A stretch of 5,508 nt of DNA, taken from the NCBI GenBank assembly GCA_947175805.1, contig CAMWOF010000181.1, positions 1-5,508 of the forward strand. Direction: 5' to 3'. This document shows positions 1 to 5,508 of the stretch, one piece after another. Under the pieces are notes generated by a model. The model had not been told where the DNA came from. It did not search any database and saw nothing but the letters and a program-made list of their open reading frames with translations. The DNA is from an uncultured Clostridiaceae bacterium (lineage in GTDB: Bacteria; Bacillota; Clostridia; Lachnospirales; Lachnospiraceae). Each line of letters opens with the position of its first letter. The first letter of the stretch is position 1. The position numbers and the translations under genes are program-made.

Positions 1-1899
1 GCCTGGGAGGAATGGAAGGAGAACTGGGAGTCCTACAGCGGGAATTATGAAAATGTATCCCTGACTCCGGGGGCGGATGAAAGCCAATTGAATTATGCGT
101 GGTACAGCCATAAAAAGGAAACGCCGCGGGTGAGAATTGCTGCCCGAAAAGATATGGAAAATGCTGCAGAGTATAAAGGGAAACAGCAAAAGGCGGTTAT
201 CATTGCCGGTATACAGTATTATTCCAATAAGGTAACGGTATCCGGACTCAAAGAAAATACAGACTATTATTACCAGGTTTGGAAAAATGGAGCTTGGAAG
301 AAGGCACAAAAATTCAGGACAAGGTCGTTTCAGGATTTTTCTTTTTTGTTCGTGGGCGATCCGCAGATTGGCGCATGTAAGGGAACAGTAAACTCGGAGG
401 GGGAGACCATGACGACAGCAAAAAAGCGTGTTACCTCTGATGCGGACGAGAATTTAGCGGCCAGAAATGACAGCTATAATTGGAATCAGGTATTGAAAAA
501 TGCATTAAAGGAGCATGGGGATGTGAGCTTTATGGTTTCCGCCGGTGATCAGGTCAATTATTCAAAGAATGAGCGTGAGTACGCCGGATATCTTGGCGCA
601 GAGGCACTGCGCTCGCTGCCGGTGGCCACGGCTATTGGCAATCATGAACGCAACTCCGACCAGTATAGCCTTCATTTTCATAATCCCAATGCATTTTCTG
701 CAGAGGATAAGGCTTATACAAAGGGGAAGTCAGCGGCCGGAACGGATTATTATTTCACATACGGCAGTGCGCTTTTTATTGTGCTTGATACCAATAATTA
801 TAACTGTGAAACCCATGAAAATGTGCTTAAAAAAGCCGTTGCAGAAAATGGCGATGCCAAATGGCGCATCGTAGTGTGTCATCATGATATTTACGGTTCA
901 GGGAAAAAACACTCAGCTGCTGATGGTATAGTGCTAAGGACACAGCTTACGCCGATGATGGATGACTATGATATTGATGTGGTATTGCAGGGGCATGACC
1001 ACAGCTATTCAAGAACTTATCAGTTGACAGGAGACGGTGAGGAGCACAAAGCTTATACAAAGAAGGAGGACAAGGATAGGAAGGGCTTCAAGAAGCAGAA
1101 TAACTGCTATGAGATTGTAGATGAAACGGGAAGCGAAACTGTCATCAATCCCAAGGGAACGGTGTATATAGATGCAAATTCCTCCACCGGCTCCTATTAT
1201 TACAAGCTCATTTCTGACAGGCAGGATTATATTTCGGAGAGAAGCCAGAACTATCACCCAAGTTATGCGGTAATTTCTGTAACCGAAGATTCCCTTTCTG
1301 TCACCACCTATGATGCCATGACGGGAAAACAGCTAAAGGGTTCTTCTACCTATACGATTATTAAGGATGGGACAAGGCAGGTAATTAAGGGCAGGGACCA
1401 TTTTTCCAGGACATATGGCGATAAGCCATTCTTGCTTCAGGCGAAGGCGGAGGGGATGCTTTCGTATGCTTCCTCGGACACCGGGGTGGTGAAGGTAGAT
1501 GAGCAGGGCTTGGTTACTATAAAGGGGGTTGGCGAGGCTGTCATTACAGCTTATGCAGCCGCCACGGACACAAAAATGGCGGAGACAAAGAAAATTAAGA
1601 TTACGGTGCGGCCCAGAAAGCAAAGGGTGAATGTATCGAACAAAACGAAAGGAAAGCTCCAAATTACATGGAAAAGGGATAAAAAGGTGAGCGGCTATGA
1701 GCTGGTATATGCCGCTGACAAAAAATTTAAGAAGGATGCAGAGAAGCTTTCTGTTAAAAAGAAAAATACGGACAGCTATACGCTTACCGGCTTAAAAAGT
1801 GGAAGGACATATTATATAAAGATTCGTGCATATAAGAAGGTAAAGGGAAAAAAGCTTTACGGTGCGTACAGCAAGACAGTGAAGGTTAAAGTGAATTAG
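1..1899 (+). CDS. Exported metallophosphoesterase with purple-acid-phosphatase-like, Ig-like (Big_2) and Fn3 modules; 5' end outside window
   Basis: The frame is open from base 1, so this is the last 632 residues of a longer protein; any signal peptide lies outside the window. Window residues 20-110 resemble the N-terminal Fn3-like domain of purple acid phosphatases. A calcineurin-like phosphoesterase domain follows at about 113-445: GDPQIG (D120, Q122), GDQVN (D183), GNHE (N214, H215), CHHD (H294/H295) and GHDH (H332, H334), which together form a two-metal site. Residue 122 is Gln where the classical first motif DxH has His. Residues about 461-538 form a Big_2-like Ig fold. Residues about 541-632 form an Fn3 domain in which roughly a quarter of the residues are Lys. 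There is no C-terminal LPxTG or hydrophobic anchor. The family hydrolyses phosphomonoesters or diesters; the substrate here is unknown. Cell-surface or secreted location is inferred from the modules. A TTG at 88 is internal and not the start. The next gene begins 12 nt after the stop, suggesting co-transcription. Confidence 0.9.
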   Translation, partial: AWEEWKENWESYSGNYENVSLTPGADESQLNYAWYSHKKETPRVRIAARKDMENAAEYKGKQQKAVIIAGIQYYSNKVTVSGLKENTDYYYQVWKNGAWKKAQKFRTRSFQDFSFLFVGDPQIGACKGTVNSEGETMTTAKKRVTSDADENLAARNDSYNWNQVLKNALKEHGDVSFMVSAGDQVNYSKNEREYAGYLGAEALRSLPVATAIGNHERNSDQYSLHFHNPNAFSAEDKAYTKGKSAAGTDYYFTYGSALFIVLDTNNYNCETHENVLKKAVAENGDAKWRIVVCHHDIYGSGKKHSAADGIVLRTQLTPMMDDYDIDVVLQGHDHSYSRTYQLTGDGEEHKAYTKKEDKDRKGFKKQNNCYEIVDETGSETVINPKGTVYIDANSSTGSYYYKLISDRQDYISERSQNYHPSYAVISVTEDSLSVTTYDAMTGKQLKGSSTYTIIKDGTRQVIKGRDHFSRTYGDKPFLLQAKAEGMLSYASSDTGVVKVDEQGLVTIKGVGEAVITAYAAATDTKMAETKKIKITVRPRKQRVNVSNKTKGKLQITWKRDKKVSGYELVYAADKKFKKDAEKLSVKKKNTDSYTLTGLKSGRTYYIKIRAYKKVKGKKLYGAYSKTVKVKVN

Positions 1900-1904
1900 G
1901 AGAG
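1898..1904 (+). promoter_or_regulatory. Shine-Dalgarno of the response regulator, overlapping the phosphoesterase stop codon
   Basis: AGGAGAG at 1898-1904 shares its first two bases with the TAG stop (1897-1899) and lies seven bases before the ATG at 1912. A ribosome terminating on the phosphoesterase would sit on this site, so translational coupling is plausible. It also supports the choice of ATG 1912 as start. Confidence 0.75.
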
Positions 1905-1911
1905 ATATACC

Positions 1912-2595
1912 ATGGCTAAGATTTTAGTTGTTGAAGATGATAGGGAAATTAACCAGTTGCTCTGCACTTATTTAAAATCCAGGTCTTATGAAACTGTCAG
2001 TGCACAAAATGGACTGGAGGCGCTAAATCTATTCCACTGCTCACCGGATATTTCTCTAGTACTGCTTGATATCATGCTTCCTCTAAAGAGCGGGGACTCC
2101 GTGCTTCAAAAGCTCCGGGAGCAATCGAATGTGCCTGTCATTATTATTTCGGCGAAGGGTATGGTGCAGACTAAAATTGATGTTATGAGAATGGGTGCGG
2201 ATGATTATATTACGAAGCCCTTTGATTTGGACGAGGTGTTGGTTCGGATTGAGGCGGTACTGCGCAGGAGTGGTGTGCAGCAACCGCCGGCCTTGAAGGA
2301 AACGCTTGTATTCAAAGACTTGGTGTTAAATACCGTTTCCGGCGAGGTGACCTTAAACGGGCATGAGATTACGCTTACAGGCAAGGAATATCGCATTTTA
2401 GAGCTGCTGTTAAGGAATCCAGACAAGCTGTTTTCCAAGGCGAATCTGTTTGAAAGCGTGTGGAATGAGCCGTATTTTAATACGGATACCTCGCTCAAGG
2501 TTCACATGAGCAATTTGAGGAGTAAATTAAAGCAGTTTGCCGAGGAAGAGTATATTGAGACAGTCTACGGTATGGGGTATCGGTTGAAAAAATAG
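1912..2595 (+). CDS. OmpR/PhoB-family response regulator
   Basis: A 227-residue cytoplasmic transcription factor of normal length for the family. The receiver domain spans about 3-118: acidic pocket E8, D9 and D10, phospho-acceptor D53 in LLDIMLP, switch residue S80 in IIISAKG, and K102 in the TKPF motif. A winged-helix DNA-binding domain spans about 132-226, with the recognition-helix region TDTSLKVHMSNLRSKL and the terminal YGMGYRL hairpin. All residues needed for phosphorylation are present. The likely partner is the kinase encoded at 4482-5417, from which it is separated by the two ABC genes. Such regulators bind direct repeats as tandem dimers; the repeats at 2646-2674 just downstream are the obvious candidate target. 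It is closest in style to VanR/BcrR-neighbour regulators of peptide-antibiotic transporters; this assignment rests on context. It is probably transcribed with the preceding phosphoesterase gene, since no room exists for a separate promoter outside that coding region. Confidence 0.95.
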   Translation: MAKILVVEDDREINQLLCTYLKSRSYETVSAQNGLEALNLFHCSPDISLVLLDIMLPLKSGDSVLQKLREQSNVPVIIISAKGMVQTKIDVMRMGADDYITKPFDLDEVLVRIEAVLRRSGVQQPPALKETLVFKDLVLNTVSGEVTLNGHEITLTGKEYRILELLLRNPDKLFSKANLFESVWNEPYFNTDTSLKVHMSNLRSKLKQFAEEEYIETVYGMGYRLKK

Positions 2596-2645
2596 GGCAG
2601 GCTGTATTATGTGATTTTTATCTTTATTCCATTCTTTACTTTTTA

Positions 2646-2674
2646 TTAACATTTCTCTTAACCGGTTCTTTACA
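2646..2674 (+). promoter_or_regulatory. Direct-repeat operator, probable response-regulator binding site
   Basis: Three related hexamers lie on one face of the helix: TTAACA (2646-2651), TTAACC (2658-2663) and TTTACA (2669-2674), with start-to-start distances of 12 and 11 bases. A fourth copy, TTAACA, lies at 2689-2694. OmpR-family regulators typically bind direct repeats at a pitch of about 10-12 bp, for example the TTAACA-like boxes of Bacillus PhoP. The position just upstream of the ABC operon fits activation by the regulator encoded at 1912-2595. Binding is inferred, not shown. Confidence 0.5.
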
Positions 2675-2680
2675 AACCGG
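2662..2680. repeat. Perfect 6-bp inverted repeat around a -35-like hexamer
   Basis: CCGGTT (2662-2667) and AACCGG (2675-2680) are exact reverse complements separated by seven bases, CTTTACA, which contain the TTTACA hexamer. The left arm is itself part of the palindrome AACCGGTT (2660-2667), so AACCGG also occurs as a direct repeat 15 bases apart. No T-tract follows, so this is not an intrinsic terminator. It could be a second operator or chance. Confidence 0.45.
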
Positions 2681-2698
2681 CGTTACAATTAACATATT
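2669..2698 (+). promoter_or_regulatory. Candidate promoter of the ABC transporter-kinase genes
   Basis: TTTACA (2669-2674, 5 of 6 matches to the -35 consensus) is followed after 18 bases by CATATT (2693-2698, 4 of 6 matches to -10). A stronger -10 match is TACAAT (2684-2689, 5 of 6), but it has no good -35 at normal distance. It lies 20 bases after the TTAACC box, so it would suit an activator-dependent promoter. The two cannot be told apart by eye. No other gene lies in the 166-base gap 2596-2761, and I see no convincing terminator after the regulator gene. Confidence 0.45.
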
Positions 2699-2743
2699 CC
2701 AGATACCAAAGGTTAGCGTCATTAAAATTTATTGCCGCTTCAT

Positions 2744-2750
2744 AAGGAGG
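2744..2750 (+). promoter_or_regulatory. Strong Shine-Dalgarno of the ABC ATPase gene
   Basis: AAGGAGG is a full-consensus site, eleven bases before ATG 2762, which is slightly long spacing. The nearer GTG at 2757 is in another frame, so ATG 2762 remains the best start; the ATPase fold also begins right after it. Confidence 0.75.
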
Positions 2751-2761
2751 ACTGAAGTGAT

Positions 2762-3673
2762 ATGGAACATGTTTTAAAGCTTTCACATTTAACAAAAAAA
2801 TATGGAAAGCAGACGGTGGTAAAGGATGTATCCTTAACCATGGAGCCGGGGCATATTTACGGGCTGATTGGTCCGAACGGAGCAGGGAAAACTACGATTA
2901 TGAAAATGATTGCGGGCCTTACAAGTCCTGACAGCGGCAGCATGGAGCTGTTCGGGGAGAAGAAACGGTTAGATGAGATGAGAAGCCGTATGAGCTTTAT
3001 GATTGAGGCCCCCTTTTTGGATAACAACGCCACGGCGTATCAGAATATGATGTATATGCGCTATGTGCGGGGAGTGGCGAAAAAGGAGCGTATCGGAGAG
3101 CTTTTAGAATTTGTAGGGCTTTCGGATACGGGCAAAAAACAGGTGAAGGATTTTTCCTTAGGTATGCGGCAGCGTCTGGGCATTGGCATGGCGCTTTTAT
3201 CAAGACCGGAGTTTATGGTGCTTGACGAGCCTGTTAATGGGCTTGACCCGGAGGGAATTGTAGAGATTCGCAATATGCTAAAAAAGCTGTGCAGTGAGAA
3301 CGGCATCAGCATATTGATTTCCAGCCACCTTTTATCAGAGCTTTCAGAGCTTTGCACGGATTATGTGATTATTAATCAGGGAAGCATAGTGGAGAGCTTA
3401 TCGGCGGAGGCACTGTCGGAAAAATGCAGAAGTTATCTGTCTATATGTACGAATGATATGAACGGAACGGTGGCGGCGCTTTCTGAACGGCTGCATATTT
3501 CCGGCTATAAGGTGATGGAGCAGGAGGAGCTTCGGCTCTACGAATGTCTCGATGATGTGGAGTCGGTTTCTAAAGCCATAAGCGATAGCGGCTATATTAT
3601 TACACGGCTGGTGTTGGAAGAGGAGAGCTTAGAGGCTTTTTATCTCTCTTTAGTAGCGGAGGGGGTGCATTAA
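2762..3673 (+). CDS. ABC transporter ATP-binding protein, BcrA/LanF-like (peptide-antibiotic resistance type)
   Basis: A 303-residue cytoplasmic ATPase that should energise the permease encoded next. Walker A is GPNGAGKTT (37-45, K43), the signature is FSLGMRQR (131-138), Walker B is FMVLDEP (151-157, D155, catalytic E156), the D-loop is GLDP (160-163) and the switch is H189. All catalytic elements are intact. In place of the Q-loop glutamine the sequence reads MIEAPF with E82; a Glu here is characteristic of lantibiotic-immunity LanF and BcrA-like ATPases ('E-loop'). Residues about 215-303 form the C-terminal extension usual for ABC-2-type exporters. Likely role: export or membrane clearance of a peptide antibiotic such as bacitracin or a lantibiotic. 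The substrate is inferred from family and neighbours only. First gene of a three-gene unit with permease and kinase, probably induced through the repeats upstream. Confidence 0.92.
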   Translation: MEHVLKLSHLTKKYGKQTVVKDVSLTMEPGHIYGLIGPNGAGKTTIMKMIAGLTSPDSGSMELFGEKKRLDEMRSRMSFMIEAPFLDNNATAYQNMMYMRYVRGVAKKERIGELLEFVGLSDTGKKQVKDFSLGMRQRLGIGMALLSRPEFMVLDEPVNGLDPEGIVEIRNMLKKLCSENGISILISSHLLSELSELCTDYVIINQGSIVESLSAEALSEKCRSYLSICTNDMNGTVAALSERLHISGYKVMEQEELRLYECLDDVESVSKAISDSGYIITRLVLEEESLEAFYLSLVAEGVH

Positions 3674-3674
3674 T

Positions 3675-4433
3675 ATGAATCGATTGGTGAGAGCAGAATG
3701 GTATCGTTTGACCCATTGGAAGGTGCTTGTAAGATGGATGGTGATTGTTTTTGTAGTATCTATCAGCATGGTGATTTTTCTTTATGGCGAGGAAAATATA
3801 TATGCCATGCCTTTGTCTGATTTTCTGACCTGTACGATAGATACATATATAATGCCCTTTTTTATGTTTTTTCCGGCTTATATCAGTGTTGCCATCGGCA
3901 TGTCCTATCAGTACAAAACTGCATATTATGAGGTGATGGCGGGCAGCCGGATTTCTCATATTGTCGGTTCCAAAATCATGGTGTATGCCGGGTCCATGAC
4001 GGTACTGATTACCCTGGTATATTCAGGTATATTTGCCTTTTGGGGAGTAAAAAACGGAACTGGGGACTTAAGCCGGATTCCCCTTCGTCTGGTTTTGTTT
4101 CTTGTGCTTGTTCTGCATATTTGTGCAGTCGCTGTGTTGATGACAACGGCGGTCAGGCATATGGTTGCCGTGGTAATGCTAATACTATATTTTAACGTGA
4201 TACAGGGTGCAATTATGATTGTAATTAATCTTTTATGCGACACGTCGAGTGCATTTTATTACCGGCTGTGCTCCTGGATACCGATAGCACAGCTTCAACT
4301 GATTGGAGAGGCCCAGCACAGCGCATATGTGGATACTTATTTGCTTTTTGCGATGATAGCGAGTATGATATTGGATATGGGATTTTGGTATGCGGTCTCT
4401 TATATCGGCATGAAAAAGCGGCTGTACCGCTAA
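3675..4433 (+). CDS. ABC-2-type transporter permease, BcrB/LanE-like
   Basis: A 252-residue integral membrane protein with about six hydrophobic segments, near residues 20-37, 56-76, 100-123, 137-157, 162-187 and 222-244. The N-terminus is short and basic (MNRLVRAEWYRL), typical of ABC-2 permeases that start with an amphipathic helix before the first span. Size and topology match the 200-260-residue permeases of BcrAB and LanFEG transporters. It starts one base after the ATPase stop codon. Its Shine-Dalgarno, GGAGGGGG (3658-3665), lies inside the ATPase gene, so translation is probably coupled. LanFEG systems carry two different permeases; only one is present here, so a homodimer working with two ATPase copies, as in BcrAB, is the simplest model. 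There is no large extracellular domain as in BceB-type sensors/transporters. Substrate not determinable from sequence. Confidence 0.88.
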   Translation: MNRLVRAEWYRLTHWKVLVRWMVIVFVVSISMVIFLYGEENIYAMPLSDFLTCTIDTYIMPFFMFFPAYISVAIGMSYQYKTAYYEVMAGSRISHIVGSKIMVYAGSMTVLITLVYSGIFAFWGVKNGTGDLSRIPLRLVLFLVLVLHICAVAVLMTTAVRHMVAVVMLILYFNVIQGAIMIVINLLCDTSSAFYYRLCSWIPIAQLQLIGEAQHSAYVDTYLLFAMIASMILDMGFWYAVSYIGMKKRLYR

Positions 4434-4481
4434 AGCAGGCGCAATTGCCTAAAATATAATTATAGGGAAAAGGACAGAGGC

Positions 4482-5417
4482 ATGTATTTTGTTATCGGTG
4501 TTTTGGCTTTGTGTCTGCTGGTAATGGCGTTTCGCCTGTTTCAGTACAAACGGCAGATGAGCGCCTTTGCTTCAGATATTAGAAAGCGTATGGAGAAGGA
4601 TCACAACCAGCCAGTTTCGGTGGATTATTTTGGGAGGGATGTGGTGGCTCTGGCGGAGGCGCTGAATGGGTATACGGATTTGCAGAAGGAGCAGCTTCTG
4701 CAGTATGAGCGTGACCGCAGATATTTGAAAAATCTGATTGCCGGCATTTCTCATGATTTTCGGACACCGCTGACCGCCGGTCTCGGATATCTGCAAATGT
4801 TGGAAAAGAGCGGCGGGCTCGATGGGGAAAATGTGGAATACCTACAGATTGCTATGGAAAAATTGCGCTATCTAAAGCATTTGTCAGATGATTTTTTTGA
4901 GGTATCCACTTTGGATGCAAAGCTTAGTGAGGCCGTGTTTGAACAGGTGAATTTGAATAACCTGTTATCGGAGTGTATTTTAGAACAGCATGCATGGATA
5001 GAGGCCTCCGGACTTGCGGTAAGTTTTTTGCTTCCGGAGCAGGATGTGCTCCTTTGTTCCAATGCGCATTACTTAAAGCGTATGGTGAACAATATGTTTT
5101 CCAATGCGAGGAAATATGCAAAAAGCTTTCTAAATATGTCTGTCACCATGACCAAGGACGATATTGTGATAACCATGGAAAATGATATGGAGCAGGGGGC
5201 ATCCCTAGATATCGATCAGGTATTTGATGCCTTTTACCGGGGGGACTCGGGAAGTAAGCGGGGCAGTGGCATGGGGCTTTATGTGGTGAAAATTTTGTCG
5301 GAGCGGTTGGGCTATCAAGTATCGGCTTTTGTGGAATCGCCAGACCCGGAAGGAGAGTCTGCAGGTAATATTTTTCGGATTTCCTTGACCATTGGGGTGA
5401 AAATAAAAATATTCTGA
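4482..5417 (+). CDS. Sensor histidine kinase with one membrane helix and no extracellular sensor domain
   Basis: A 311-residue kinase. One hydrophobic helix spans residues 2-20, with basic residues following (R18, K23, R24), so the bulk is cytoplasmic. A linker and probable coiled coil lie at about 25-85. The HisKA domain holds the H-box ISHDFRTP with phospho-acceptor H91, acidic D92, and T95 expected for phosphatase activity. The HATPase domain spans about 190-303: N-box N204/N208 with KY at 211-212, F-box VFDAFYRGD (247-255), and G2 box GSGMGL (261-266). The G1 DxGxG motif is not recognisable; the place reads ITMENDM (230-236). This loss is common in the VanS-like kinases beside BcrAB-type transporters. 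The start is ATG 4482, with AAGGA at 4470-4474 as Shine-Dalgarno. An in-frame stop at 4431 and no start codon between exclude a longer N-terminus. Presumed partner: the regulator at 1912-2595. Its signal must come through the membrane helix or the neighbouring transporter. Confidence 0.93.
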   Translation: MYFVIGVLALCLLVMAFRLFQYKRQMSAFASDIRKRMEKDHNQPVSVDYFGRDVVALAEALNGYTDLQKEQLLQYERDRRYLKNLIAGISHDFRTPLTAGLGYLQMLEKSGGLDGENVEYLQIAMEKLRYLKHLSDDFFEVSTLDAKLSEAVFEQVNLNNLLSECILEQHAWIEASGLAVSFLLPEQDVLLCSNAHYLKRMVNNMFSNARKYAKSFLNMSVTMTKDDIVITMENDMEQGASLDIDQVFDAFYRGDSGSKRGSGMGLYVVKILSERLGYQVSAFVESPDPEGESAGNIFRISLTIGVKIKIF

Positions 5418-5425
5418 TTCACTGT

Positions 5426-5449
5426 GTAAAAATTTGTTTGATTTTTTAC
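5426..5449 (+). terminator. Weak AT-rich stem-loop after the kinase gene, possible terminator
   Basis: GTAAAAA (5426-5432) pairs with TTTTTAC (5443-5449), and a run of six T follows at 5452-5457. The stem has a single G-C pair, so it would be weak, and the same bases overlap a candidate promoter. It starts nine bases after the kinase stop codon, the expected place for an operon end. Confidence 0.3.
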
Positions 5450-5467
5450 GATTTTTTATGATAAAAT
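5438..5467 (+). promoter_or_regulatory. Candidate extended -10 promoter for a gene beyond the window
   Basis: TTGATT (5438-5443, 4 of 6 to -35) is followed after 18 bases by TAAAAT (5462-5467, 5 of 6 to -10), preceded by TGA, giving an extended -10 TGATAAAAT. The surrounding DNA is very AT-rich. The transcript would start near 5474 and leave the window; no Shine-Dalgarno or convincing start codon follows within the remaining bases, so the window probably ends in its leader. Confidence 0.45.
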
Positions 5468-5508
5468 CTCTTTTGCAAAAAAACATGATGACACACGTAG
5501 TGCGAAGC

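Noticed and set aside
1009..1257. Minus-strand and alternate-frame open reading frames across the window (for example 1009-1257, 1333-1662, 3600-3959, 3956-4243)
   Set aside because: All lie opposite or inside well-supported genes, lack ribosome binding sites and show no recognisable domains.
88..1899. TTG at 88 as start of the phosphoesterase gene
   Set aside because: The frame is open to base 1 and residues before position 88 (VSLTPGADESQ) are part of the N-terminal Fn3-like domain, so the gene begins upstream of the window.
2596..2645. Terminator after the response regulator gene
   Set aside because: The stretch is T-rich but has no stem of useful length, so a terminator cannot be supported; readthrough into the ABC genes remains possible.
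4437..4450. Small inverted repeat AGGC-N6-GCCT with inner palindrome GCAATTGC between permease and kinase
   Set aside because: Only four paired bases flank the core and no T-tract follows; too short for a terminator and not distinguishable from chance.
4431..4484. Permease and kinase are in the same reading frame, suggesting a split sensor-transporter fusion
   Set aside because: A clear TAA ends the permease at a normal length, the 48-base gap shows no protein-like sequence, and the kinase has its own Shine-Dalgarno and membrane-helix start.
5485..5508. ATG-ATG at 5485 as the start of a new gene
   Set aside because: No Shine-Dalgarno precedes it and the predicted transcript would begin only about ten bases upstream; too little sequence remains to judge.

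Overview
The window looks like a chromosomal segment of a low-to-mid GC Gram-positive anaerobe of the Clostridia, most likely a Lachnospiraceae-type gut bacterium. This rests on strong AGGAGG-type ribosome binding sites, the codon mix, the secreted metallophosphoesterase with Ig-like and lysine-rich Fn3 modules, and a BcrAB/lantibiotic-immunity-type ABC transporter beside an OmpR/VanS-type two-component system. The taxonomic call is an inference from style; no marker gene is present. All five genes are on the + strand, and coding sequence fills nearly the whole window.

Layout. (1) 1-1899: 3' part of a gene for a large, probably exported, calcineurin-like/purple-acid-phosphatase-like metallophosphoesterase; its N-terminus lies outside the window. 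(2) 1912-2595: a complete OmpR-family response regulator, 12 nt downstream, whose Shine-Dalgarno overlaps the phosphatase stop codon. (3) 2596-2761: a 166-nt intergenic region with direct repeats, an inverted repeat centred on a -35-like hexamer, and a strong RBS. It is probably the regulated promoter of the next three genes. (4) 2762-3673 and 3675-4433: ABC ATPase and a six-helix ABC-2 permease, 1 nt apart. (5) 4482-5417: a short histidine kinase with one N-terminal membrane helix and no extracellular sensor domain. (6) 5418-5508: AT-rich tail with a weak stem-loop and a good candidate promoter for a gene beyond the window.

How the parts fit. The regulator, kinase and ABC exporter together resemble peptide-antibiotic sensing and detoxification modules (bacitracin BcrAB or lantibiotic LanFEG type). 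The kinase would report on drug or transporter state at the membrane, the regulator would bind the repeats at 2646-2674, and the ATPase-permease-kinase unit would be induced. Two features support the peptide-antibiotic reading: the ATPase has Glu (E82) where most ABC ATPases have the Q-loop Gln, as in the LanF 'E-loop', and the kinase has almost no sensor region. The unusual element is the tight linkage of an exported phosphoesterase to the regulator gene. Whether that is functional or simple operon adjacency cannot be decided from this window. I see no clearly undescribed system; the locus is a recognisable type with several unusual details.
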